The notes below the pieces were generated by a model that ran no database searches, was not told where the DNA came from, and saw only the letters and a list, made by a program, of their open reading frames with translations. The translations under genes were made by a program, and so were the position numbers. Source: Chitinophaga sp. (GTDB lineage: Bacteria; Bacteroidota; Bacteroidia; Chitinophagales; Chitinophagaceae). From it: 64,000 nt of DNA. This document shows, piece by piece, positions 53,578-61,374 of the stretch (positions are counted from its first letter, which is position 1; each line of letters starts with the position of its first letter). Location: contig NZ_JAGHZS010000001.1 of NCBI RefSeq assembly GCF_017745275.1, positions 868,001 to 932,000 on the forward strand, in the 5' to 3' direction.

Positions 53578-53579
53578 TC

Positions 53580-54707
53580 TTAAATCAGTTCCTGCAGTTT
53601 TGCTACCACTTTATCTACTTCTTCTTTTGTATTGTTTTTGCAGAAAGAGAAGCGCACCGCAATCAGGTTAGGGTTGCTGTTGATGGCGCGAATAACGTGA
53701 GAACCCGCATTGGCGCCGGAAGTACACGCACTGCCGCCAGAAGCGCAGATGCCGTTAATATCCAGGTTAAACAGGATCATTTCGCTTTTCTCTGACTTAG
53801 GGAAACCTACGTTCAATACGGTATATAAGCTACGACCGCGCAGATCACCGTTAATAACGATGCCTGGAATATGTTTTTCCAACTGCTCCGCCATGTACAT
53901 ACGCAGGCCATTGATATGGGCGCTGTGAGCTTCATGTTCAGCAGTGGCAATTTCCAGTGCTTTGGCAAATCCGATAATGCCATACAGGTTTTCTGTACCG
54001 GCGCGCATATTGCGTTCCTGGCTACCACCCTGGATAAACGGCTTAATTTTTACGTTTTCGTTGATATAAAGGATACCTACTCCTTTAGGACCATGAAATT
54101 TATGACCAGCGCCGGTAATAAAGTGTACAGGCGTGTTACGGAGATCAAATGGATAGTGACCTACGGTTTGTACGGTATCAGAGTGGAAAATGGCGTCAAA
54201 TTCCTTGCAGAGATTCCCCACGGCATGGATATCAAGCAGGTTACCAATTTCGTTGTTGGCATGCATGAGGGTTACCAGGCATCTTTCGGTGGATTGCTGC
54301 AGCAGTTCGCGCAGATGGTCCATGTCGATATGACCGCTGGGTAATACATTCACAAAAGAGAGCGCTATGCCATCGTGATGGTGCAGGTATTCTACGGTGT
54401 GCAATGTAGCATGGTGCTCAATAGGCGAAGAGATGATGTGTTTGCAGCCGAGGTCCTTTACAGCGGCGTTGATAGCCGTATTGCTGCTTTCTGTACCGCC
54501 GGAAGTAAAGAAGATCTCTCCGGGATGAGCGTTCAATGTTTTGGCAACTGATTTACGTGCATTTTCGATACCCAGTCTTGATTCCCTACCGTAAGAATAA
54601 ATAGAGGATGGATTACCGAATTTTTCTGTCATAAATGGCAGCATTGCTTCTAGCACTGCCGGGTCCAGCGATGTGGTTGCTGCGTTGTCGAAATATATTC
54701 TTTCCAA
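53580..54707 (-). CDS. Cysteine desulfurase, IscS/NifS family
   Basis: A 375-residue PLP enzyme that removes sulfur from cysteine for Fe-S cluster or thionucleoside assembly. The PLP lysine is in TGAGHKFHGPKGVGIL, the catalytic cysteine in GSACTSGANAGSHV, and the N-terminal FDNAATTSLDP and FTSGGTESSNTAI blocks are standard. Length is typical of group I desulfurases. No iscU, iscA or sufB is adjacent, so the acceptor is not indicated. The upstream gap holds heptad array C. Confidence 0.94.
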   Translation of the reverse strand: MERIYFDNAATTSLDPAVLEAMLPFMTEKFGNPSSIYSYGRESRLGIENARKSVAKTLNAHPGEIFFTSGGTESSNTAINAAVKDLGCKHIISSPIEHHATLHTVEYLHHHDGIALSFVNVLPSGHIDMDHLRELLQQSTERCLVTLMHANNEIGNLLDIHAVGNLCKEFDAIFHSDTVQTVGHYPFDLRNTPVHFITGAGHKFHGPKGVGILYINENVKIKPFIQGGSQERNMRAGTENLYGIIGFAKALEIATAEHEAHSAHINGLRMYMAEQLEKHIPGIVINGDLRGRSLYTVLNVGFPKSEKSEMILFNLDINGICASGGSACTSGANAGSHVIRAINSNPNLIAVRFSFCKNNTKEEVDKVVAKLQELI

Positions 54708-54784
54708 TGTTGGTGGTTTTTGATAAAAGAATAATAATTAATGGTGGTATGGTTGTCTTAAAAAGAGAGCGAAGATCGGAAAAA

Positions 54785-54909
54785 AAGCAGAAAGCGGAAA
54801 GAATTACGAATTACGAATTACAAATTACGGATATATGGGTAGCTAGTCAACGCGAAGGTCATTCGCTGCTATCTACCCATATATCCGTAATTTGTAATTC
54901 GTAATTCCT
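54785..54909. repeat. Inverted heptad array C (GAATTAC family, AGCGAATGACC core)
   Basis: Perfect arms of 35 bp lie at 54808-54842 and 54873-54907, made of GAATTAC, GAATTAC, AAATTAC and GGATATATGGGTAG. On the left, outside the arm, AGCAGAA and AGCGGAA heptads of the other family run directly into it. The loop contains GGTCATTCGCT, the reverse complement of the AGCGAATGACC core of array E. It lies between the desulfurase start and the LytTR regulator stop. Confidence 0.92.
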
Positions 54910-54912
54910 TCC

Positions 54913-55644
54913 CTAGGAATTACGGTTAATAACGTCATAAAACCGATCCCGGTAGCCGTCTGAAATCGGGATCGACTGATTCGCGATCATAACGGTATTT
55001 TTTTCTACGCAATTGATTTTATTGAGAGAAACCAGGTAGGACCGGTGTACCCGTATGAATTTGTCGGCCGGCAGGCGGGTTTCGAATGATTTAAGGCTCC
55101 GCAGGGTCAATACGGGCAGGTTATGTGTATAGATCTTCGTATAGTCTTTCAGTGCTTCGATGAAAAGAATATCTTCCAGGTTAATTTTAATAATCTTGTA
55201 CTCTGTTTTAATGAAGATGTAGTCATTTACCCAGGTGGCATCCATGGGTAGGGCGTTATTCCCGGTGCTCCCGCTTTTTTGCTGGCTTACCGACCAGGTT
55301 TCGCTGGCTTTGGCCGCCGCCTTCAGAAAGCGTTCAAAGGGTACGGGCTTCAGGAGATAATCTACCACATCCAGATTAAAGCCATCCAGCGCGTATTCAC
55401 CATAAGCAGTAGTAAATACCACCATAGGAGGATACTTCAGCGATTTCAGGAACTGAATGCCAGTGATATCAGGCATTTTGATATCCAGGAACACCAGGTC
55501 TACCGGTTCGTCCTGGATGAATCGTAAGGCGGTCGCAGCATTTTCGAATTTGCCTGCCAGTGTCAGGAATGGAACTTTACGAATGTAATCTTCCATGATT
55601 TCCAGCGCCAGTGGCTCGTCATCCACTGCAATACACTTCATCAT
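54913..55644 (-). CDS. LytTR-family response regulator
   Basis: A 243-residue response regulator. The receiver domain (1-120) has the acidic pocket VDDEP, the phosphoacceptor Asp54 in VFLDIKMPDI, TTAYGEYAL and LLKPVPFERF. The C-terminal LytTR DNA-binding domain (about 145-240) contains IEALKDYTKIYT and FIRVHRSYLVSLNKI. It overlaps its sensor kinase gene by 4 bp. Targets are unknown. Confidence 0.95.
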   Translation of the reverse strand: MMKCIAVDDEPLALEIMEDYIRKVPFLTLAGKFENAATALRFIQDEPVDLVFLDIKMPDITGIQFLKSLKYPPMVVFTTAYGEYALDGFNLDVVDYLLKPVPFERFLKAAAKASETWSVSQQKSGSTGNNALPMDATWVNDYIFIKTEYKIIKINLEDILFIEALKDYTKIYTHNLPVLTLRSLKSFETRLPADKFIRVHRSYLVSLNKINCVEKNTVMIANQSIPISDGYRDRFYDVINRNS

Positions 55645-56909
55645 TTTTTCAACACAATTTTAAGATCTACAATAAATTGGTTTTCCGTTTCCCTGATATT
55701 AATCTCGTGCTCGTTTTCATAGAGCAATTCCAATCGCTTCAACACATTATCCAGGCCTATGCCTCCCCTTTCTGCCACCCTTTCTTTAAAGTGACTGTTG
55801 CGGACAATTAACCTGATCATATTTTCCGTTGTAGTAATAACAATATCGATAAAGGAATCTTCTGTATAACTGATCCCATGTTTGAAGGCATTTTCCACAA
55901 ACGGCACCAGCAACATGGGTTCTATCTGCAAGCGATCTGCATCGCCATTCAGCTGGTAATTGATGTCAATATCTTTTGGCAACCGTAGTCGTTGTATTTC
56001 TATGTAGTCGTGCAGGTATCTTAATTCCTGTGACAGCAGTACCCTCGCTTCGTTGGACTCATAAATCATGTACCGCATAATGGTTGACAACTTCAATATC
56101 GCGTGCTCGGTTTGTGTTGACTGCTTATGCGCCAATGAGTAAATAGTATTTAGACAGTTAAACAGGAAGTGAGGATTAATCTGTGATTTTAAAAATTTTA
56201 ATTCCGCATTCAACTTCTCCACTTTCAACTCTTCCCGCTGTTTTTCACTTTTAAACCATTCCAGTGCAATTTTTATAAAGCCGCTCATGAATAACATCAG
56301 GAGCGCAAAAAATCCGGATCTACGGAGTACCTCCGGAAAGAAGAGATATTCCAGGATAGTGGGAGCATCTGGTTCCATCAACGGAAGCCCTGAAAAGGCC
56401 ACTGTAGCAGCTCGTAAACTGTCGATGTGTAATTCACCTCCTCTTGCGGACGATACCGGTATGGCCATTGCCCGGGCGCCGCTTTCCTCAACCATATCCA
56501 AACGTCGGTGGTGAAACGGCGGAAAGCGGCCAGAAGTTACTTCCGCATTGTTAAATTTTTTATCCATCCGTAACGCCATCATCGACGGTGGACGATGCCC
56601 GTATTTTCTGAAGAAATAATAATTGAGCGCCGCTTGTTGCGCGGTAATAAACACGATGAGTAAAGCGATACTGCAAAGGTATATCGCAATCTTCTTCCCA
56701 TTAAAAAACCGGGGAATCAGCACATAGATATTCAGATAAAAAATACCAATCAGGAAAAGGTTATCTATCAATTCTTTGATAAAAAAACCGGTATGCAAAA
56801 TCTGAATCCGATAAATGAAAAACGGAAAAAATAAAAAACATGCCCATCCGAGCACGTGCAGTGAAATAAGGAAGGGACGACTCCTGATGATCCGTTTAAA
56901 ATTTAGCAT
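55641..56909 (-). CDS. LytS-like sensor histidine kinase (His_kinase family)
   Basis: A 422-residue membrane kinase of the LytS/YehU-like group. Three N-terminal spans (about 12-95) are followed by an extended extracytoplasmic-looking region (about 97-198) and a fourth span near 199-215. The kinase box is LKSQINPHFLFNCLNTIYSL with phosphoacceptor His247, and the ATP site includes LLVPFVENAFKHGI and RGGIGLDNVLKRLELL. It pairs with the overlapping LytTR regulator. The 100-residue loop before the last span is longer than in minimal relatives and may sense the signal. Confidence 0.93.
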   Translation of the reverse strand: MLNFKRIIRSRPFLISLHVLGWACFLFFPFFIYRIQILHTGFFIKELIDNLFLIGIFYLNIYVLIPRFFNGKKIAIYLCSIALLIVFITAQQAALNYYFFRKYGHRPPSMMALRMDKKFNNAEVTSGRFPPFHHRRLDMVEESGARAMAIPVSSARGGELHIDSLRAATVAFSGLPLMEPDAPTILEYLFFPEVLRRSGFFALLMLFMSGFIKIALEWFKSEKQREELKVEKLNAELKFLKSQINPHFLFNCLNTIYSLAHKQSTQTEHAILKLSTIMRYMIYESNEARVLLSQELRYLHDYIEIQRLRLPKDIDINYQLNGDADRLQIEPMLLVPFVENAFKHGISYTEDSFIDIVITTTENMIRLIVRNSHFKERVAERGGIGLDNVLKRLELLYENEHEINIRETENQFIVDLKIVLKK

Positions 56910-57111
56910 CCTGTTATTTGATGCGATAAACTTACACCAGATAGGGTTAGGCTTGTGTTAAAAAACGTTAATCCTTTATAAGGGATTGTTAAATTTAAGA
57001 ATGATATTAAAATCAGATTAAAAATCCGGGGCACAGCAATGCTTTACTGCGGGAGTATCGTATTCTTTTTCAAGAGATCCTCCCACAGCAAAGCCGCTGC
57101 AATAGCTAATA

Positions 57112-57459
57112 TTATTCCGCTTCGGTAATGTGCATGTTGATCAATTCCTGCTGTGTCATGGCGGGAATTTTATGATGTGTTAACTTATCTGCCACCACAT
57201 TTCCCACCCGCAAAGCGTTTTCCCTGCTGCGAAAAACACGGTGTCCTTCTACACCCGGCAACATGTTCTGATAGATGTAGGTATGACCATCTACGTTTAC
57301 TTTGTAGCCCCAGCCACCATTTACTTCGAACGGTTCCACCTCCACTGCCAGCATATCAGCCCCATGGCCGGCGGCCTTCTTTTCACGTGTAGTTAACCAG
57401 GCAATACATGTTAACACCAGCACGGCTATACCGGCTATAATAAGGTTACGCTTAGTCAT
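57112..57459 (-). CDS. DUF4907-like small membrane-anchored protein
   Basis: A 115-residue protein from ATG 57459; an in-frame ATG at 57501 would add 14 residues that overlap the kelch gene further. A single N-terminal span (NLIIAGIAVLVLTCIAWL) is followed by a soluble domain with GGWGYKVNVDGHTYIYQNMLP and VFRSRENALRVGNVV, the pattern I associate with DUF4907. The function is not known. It overlaps the kelch gene by 8 bp and belongs to the set kelch / DUF4907 / DUF4270 often found together in Bacteroidota. Confidence 0.8.
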   Translation of the reverse strand: MTKRNLIIAGIAVLVLTCIAWLTTREKKAAGHGADMLAVEVEPFEVNGGWGYKVNVDGHTYIYQNMLPGVEGHRVFRSRENALRVGNVVADKLTHHKIPAMTQQELINMHITEAE

Positions 57460-58450
57460 TTTTGTTATACTCTGCTGTAGGATCAAATTCACGCATATCA
57501 TCCAATTGAAGGGTACTACTTACGCCCAGCACTACGAAGCCACGATCTTTTACTGCAAAGCCGGTAGCATACTGACGGGCAGCACCTTCGAAATCTGTTT
57601 TCTGTGTCCAGCGATCGGTTTCAGGGGTATATTCCCAGGTAGCTGCAGACAAACCACCCTTGATACCGGATACCACATATCCTTTACCTTTCATTGCAAA
57701 GGAAGCAGCGCCGCTGCCTGCAAAGTTGTAGGAATCATCAAAGCTGTCATCGCTTACATTCGCAATAGAATTGAGGGTAGCCCAGTTGGTACCATCAAAC
57801 GCATAGAAGTCGGTGATGGCCGTGCTGTTGGCTGTGCCCATACATACATATGCTTTGTTATTGATCACAAAAACGGAAGCGTCCTGTCTTTTACCGCTGG
57901 GCAAACTTTGCGCCTGGGTCCAGGTGTCTGTAGCCGGATCATATGCCCAGTTATCTTTTAACCAGTTACCATCGTAACCGGTGGCGATATAACCTTTGGT
58001 ACCCAGTCCGAATGCCACTGCGCCATAACGGCCACTGCCAGGGAAGGGTTTCTTAGGTGTCCATTTATTCTGCACGGGATCATATTCGTAGAAGTCGTTC
58101 ATCTTGGTTAATCCATCAGTACCGGTGCCCACATAACCCTTTCCATTGATGCTCATACCCACTGCATTGCTTCGGCCAGGGCCAGGGAAAGGTGTGGTTA
58201 CCTGTGTCCACTGATTTTGATCCACATTGTACATCCAGAAGTCTGTTAACCTGTTAAGTCCATCATAACCGGTTCCTACATAGGCTTTATTATCAATTAC
58301 GAAAGAAGCAGCTGCATTTCTGGCAACGCCTTCAAACTCGGACCGTTTAATCCAGTTTCCTACCAGTGTAGTGGTGTTTGAACTTTTCGAACAGGCTGCC
58401 AGGGAAGCCATCAATAATAAACTATAACCTTTTAAATATCGCATTAGCAT
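57452..58450 (-). CDS. Kelch-repeat lipoprotein
   Basis: A 332-residue lipoprotein (330 from the ATG at 58444, which gives a good signal peptide). The lipobox is LAAC (Cys18 from that start). The body is a chain of about six kelch-like repeats of about 50 residues, each with a GYVGTGTDG-type strand and a WTQ or WTPK end (GKGYVGTGTDGLTKMNDFYE, YDPATDTWTQAQ), forming a beta-propeller. It probably binds proteins or glycans at the surface. A canonical promoter lies at 58468-58497. It is divergent from the DUF4270 gene. Confidence 0.9.
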   Translation of the reverse strand: MLMRYLKGYSLLLMASLAACSKSSNTTTLVGNWIKRSEFEGVARNAAASFVIDNKAYVGTGYDGLNRLTDFWMYNVDQNQWTQVTTPFPGPGRSNAVGMSINGKGYVGTGTDGLTKMNDFYEYDPVQNKWTPKKPFPGSGRYGAVAFGLGTKGYIATGYDGNWLKDNWAYDPATDTWTQAQSLPSGKRQDASVFVINNKAYVCMGTANSTAITDFYAFDGTNWATLNSIANVSDDSFDDSYNFAGSGAASFAMKGKGYVVSGIKGGLSAATWEYTPETDRWTQKTDFEGAARQYATGFAVKDRGFVVLGVSSTLQLDDMREFDPTAEYNKND

Positions 58451-58467
58451 GTTCTTTTTACTGCTGC

Positions 58468-58497
58468 CAAAATTATCCGCCGAAGCATTCCGGCAAA
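58468..58497 (-). promoter_or_regulatory. Canonical promoter of the kelch/DUF4907 operon
   Basis: On the minus strand TTTG (58497-58494), an 18-bp spacer and TAATTTTG (58475-58468) match the Bacteroidota consensus, with the spacer one base short. The leader to the start at 58444-58450 is only about 10-20 nt. Confidence 0.7.
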
Positions 58498-58691
58498 CAG
58501 GAAATAGCTATTCCCCTGATTTTAGCTGACGGATACCGTTATTTCATCTACCAGTTGGAATCTTTGGCAGGAAATGCTTGTTCCTGCGCTACTGGCGGCA
58601 TAAAGGATATATTACGTTATTCATCGATAAATTTTGGCCATTGGCATATTAAAGGAACTGAAAGTATTGATCCTGTCTAAAATTGCGCACC

Positions 58692-60026
58692 ATGAACAAT
58701 ACCATGTATCATTTATTTTTAAGGCGCATAAACGGAAGCATATGGAGATATCTTCCGGCATTTTTATTGGTGGCGGCCATCTCTTCCTGTCAGAAAACAG
58801 GTTTTACCTATAACAATATTGTAGACAATAATCAGCAAACAGACTATGTACTCTCTGATACCTTGTCTATACAAATGAAAACCATCCTGACAGACTCCAT
58901 GCCTACCTCCGGATCGGAAGTAATGCTGGCTGGGAAAAGAACGGATCCCATCTTTGGCGCTTCTTCCGCCCAGTCTTTTTTCCAGATTGCAAAACCTGCT
59001 GCAGTCACCATCCCACTGAACGGTTCCGGGTACGATTCCATGGTACTCATCATGCATCCCAACAGTTATGTATCCGGCGATTCCAACCAGGTACAACATT
59101 TACAGATATACCGGGTTACTTCTACCATACAAACGGCCACTAACTTTTACTACCTGTACAACAACAGTAACTTCTCAACAGAAAGCACGCCTATCGGCAG
59201 TTTCCAGGGAGTAATACGGCCTAATACCGACAAAGAAATCAGGGCGTATATGTCGAACCAGTTGGGTACCCAGTTATTCAATATGCTGCGTGATCAAAGT
59301 GGTGATATCACCACTACTCCCACCTGGCTGGATTTCTTCAAGGGACTGAATGTACGGGGTGCTGCAGATAGTAAAACCATCAACGGTTTCCGGGCAAACG
59401 ATACCAGCCTGGTGATGCGGTTGTACTATCATATCAATGAACAGATTGTTACCGCCCGGTATGTGGACTTTAAAATGCAGGCTTCTAACCTGCAGTTCAA
59501 CCAGGTAAAAACAGTACGCACCGGTACGCCGCTGGCACCATTTGATGGCACCGTAAAAACGTTACCTACTGCCAGCACGGGCAACCAGGGCTTTTGTCAA
59601 CCTATAGCTGGTACGGCTACACGTATTGATATTCCGTATATCAAGAATCTCGTGTACCTGGGGCAATTCTTCAAAATCATGAAAGTATATATGACCCTGA
59701 AACCGGTCAACGGCACCTATGTAAACGACCAGCTACCTCCAAGAGTAGCCCTTTGCGAAGTGGATAAGAACAACAATGTAACCGATACGCTTACTTATGG
59801 CCGGCTCACGGTGGATAACCAGTTTAACGTCAACACTAACTACACCTTCGACATCACCAACTATGTTATTAAGGAGCAAACCGTCTCTGATTTTTATTCA
59901 CGGGGACTTCTGCTCACACCCAGTGCCACAGATGGCAGAACAACCATGGACAGGCTGGTGATCGGCGATCAGCAGAACACGGCGAACAAGGCGAAGATTC
60001 AGTTATACTATCTGTTGTACAAATAA
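58692..60026 (+). CDS. DUF4270-family lipoprotein
   Basis: A 444-residue lipoprotein from ATG 58692; a TTG 9 bp upstream is in frame but unlikely. The lipobox is ISSC at Cys33. The mature protein has DUF4270 features, such as SDTLSIQMKTILTDSMPTSG and GKRTDPIFGASSAQSFFQI near the N-terminus and GLLLTPSATDGRTTMDRLVI near the end. Mainly beta strand. The function is unknown; the family is restricted to Bacteroidota and probably acts at the cell surface. The outer-membrane protein gene follows by 9 bp. Confidence 0.9.
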   Translation: MNNTMYHLFLRRINGSIWRYLPAFLLVAAISSCQKTGFTYNNIVDNNQQTDYVLSDTLSIQMKTILTDSMPTSGSEVMLAGKRTDPIFGASSAQSFFQIAKPAAVTIPLNGSGYDSMVLIMHPNSYVSGDSNQVQHLQIYRVTSTIQTATNFYYLYNNSNFSTESTPIGSFQGVIRPNTDKEIRAYMSNQLGTQLFNMLRDQSGDITTTPTWLDFFKGLNVRGAADSKTINGFRANDTSLVMRLYYHINEQIVTARYVDFKMQASNLQFNQVKTVRTGTPLAPFDGTVKTLPTASTGNQGFCQPIAGTATRIDIPYIKNLVYLGQFFKIMKVYMTLKPVNGTYVNDQLPPRVALCEVDKNNNVTDTLTYGRLTVDNQFNVNTNYTFDITNYVIKEQTVSDFYSRGLLLTPSATDGRTTMDRLVIGDQQNTANKAKIQLYYLLYK

Positions 60027-60035
60027 AGGATACTC

Positions 60036-61265
60036 ATGCGCATCAAAATATATAGCGGTTTTATTTTACTCCTGTTGTGCAGTACGGCAGCGAAAGCACA
60101 ACACGGCCTTAATTCCATTTACTCTGCCTATGGTATAGGCGACCTGGAGGAAAGGGATTACAGTCGCAATTTCGGGCTGGGAAGTACTGGCATCGGCCGT
60201 CGCCATTCCGGCTATCTCAATGAACTCAACCCGGCTTCTTACAGTGCTTTACCTCCACAAAACTTTATGTTCGATGTTTCACTGAAAGCACAACAAATTA
60301 ACTATAATGGCAGCGGCATTTCACAAAGTGCCGGCGACATCAACTTTAAGCGACTGGCCCTTGGCTTTAAAGCCGCCAAATTCTGGGGCATAGGTGCTGG
60401 TATCACCCCTTTCAGCAGTGTAGATTATAAATTGCTGAACCAACAATTCATGACAGGCACCGGGGCTCCGGTTACCGCTACTACCACTGGTACCGGTGGT
60501 TTCAACCGGGCTTATATCTCCAATGGTTTCCAGCTGAACAAAAATTTCTCAGTGGGTGTATCTACCGCGTTTCTCTTTGGTCCGCTGAACACCACCCAAT
60601 ACATTGGTTCTGATTCCTTACAAACACAACATAACCGGTATGGCTTCAAGCCTAACTTTACGGCAGGTGCGCAATATACCGGTAAGATCAGTAAAGACTG
60701 GCAACTGGGACTGGGCGCCACTTACCGCTTCCAGACCAAAATGAAGCTGCAGGACAAACTCAATATTGTAGACCAGAACGGTACTTCCCTGTATAGCAGA
60801 GATGAAGATCCTTCTTACTTTACCTTACCCGCTACCTATGGTGCTGGTCTTAGCCTGACCAATGGTACTTTCACCTGGGTAGCTGATTATCGTCATCAGC
60901 TCTGGAATAGTCTGAATGAAAAAGGTGCCACTTATAGCTACCAGGATGGAGATCGCTTCTCTACCGGTATAGAATATACGCTGAAACGCCAGTACTATAA
61001 TCAAACTTACGAGGGCACTGTATTACAAGCTGGTTTCGCTTATAACAGGTCTCCACTGGTAGTGAGCAGTACACAAATCAAAGACATCTCAGGCTCACTG
61101 GGCTTTTCTTTACCCAGTAAAAATGGGGCGTTAAGATATTACATCGGCCTTGAAGCCGGGCAACGCGGACAAAACGGTCCGGCGCTGATAAAAGAAACAT
61201 ATGTGAATGCAGTGTTTAACTTCAGCCTGAGGGATATTTGGTTCTTTAAACGGTTGTCGCAATAG
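60036..61265 (+). CDS. Outer-membrane beta-barrel protein, possibly OmpP1/FadL-like
   Basis: A 409-residue protein with a signal peptide ending AKAQ. The first block, LNSIYSAYGIGDLEERDYSR, and the pattern of alternating strands ending in an aromatic residue (FSLRDIWFFKRL) fit an outer-membrane barrel of the FadL/OmpP1 type seen in Bacteroidota. The segment STGIGRRHSGYLNELNPASY resembles the N-terminal plug of such proteins. Ligand unknown. It is co-directional with the DUF4270 gene, 9 bp downstream. Its stop codon TAG begins heptad array F. Confidence 0.82.
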   Translation: MRIKIYSGFILLLLCSTAAKAQHGLNSIYSAYGIGDLEERDYSRNFGLGSTGIGRRHSGYLNELNPASYSALPPQNFMFDVSLKAQQINYNGSGISQSAGDINFKRLALGFKAAKFWGIGAGITPFSSVDYKLLNQQFMTGTGAPVTATTTGTGGFNRAYISNGFQLNKNFSVGVSTAFLFGPLNTTQYIGSDSLQTQHNRYGFKPNFTAGAQYTGKISKDWQLGLGATYRFQTKMKLQDKLNIVDQNGTSLYSRDEDPSYFTLPATYGAGLSLTNGTFTWVADYRHQLWNSLNEKGATYSYQDGDRFSTGIEYTLKRQYYNQTYEGTVLQAGFAYNRSPLVVSSTQIKDISGSLGFSLPSKNGALRYYIGLEAGQRGQNGPALIKETYVNAVFNFSLRDIWFFKRLSQ

Positions 61266-61374
61266 CAGAAAGCATAAAGCTATTATAGCGAATGACAGAA
61301 GCGGGTAAATCATTTATATACTCGCTCCTATCATTCGCTATAATAGCTTTATGCTTTCTGCTTTATGCTTTCTG
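61264..61374. repeat. Inverted heptad array F (AGC family, AGCGAATGAC core)
   Basis: Between convergent genes. Perfect arms of 32 bp lie at 61264-61295 and 61331-61362, consisting of AGCAGAA, AGCATAA, AGCTATT and the inner block ATAGCGAATGA. The right array continues with two more heptads into the end of the GH1 gene and supplies its last residues and stop. The loop has ACTCGCTCCTA, matching the left inner sequence with a few changes. Acts as a plausible bidirectional terminator. Confidence 0.92.

Noticed and set aside
51871..61374. CRISPR array reading of the heptad repeats
   Set aside because: Units are 7 bp without spacers, arms are inverted, and there are no cas genes.
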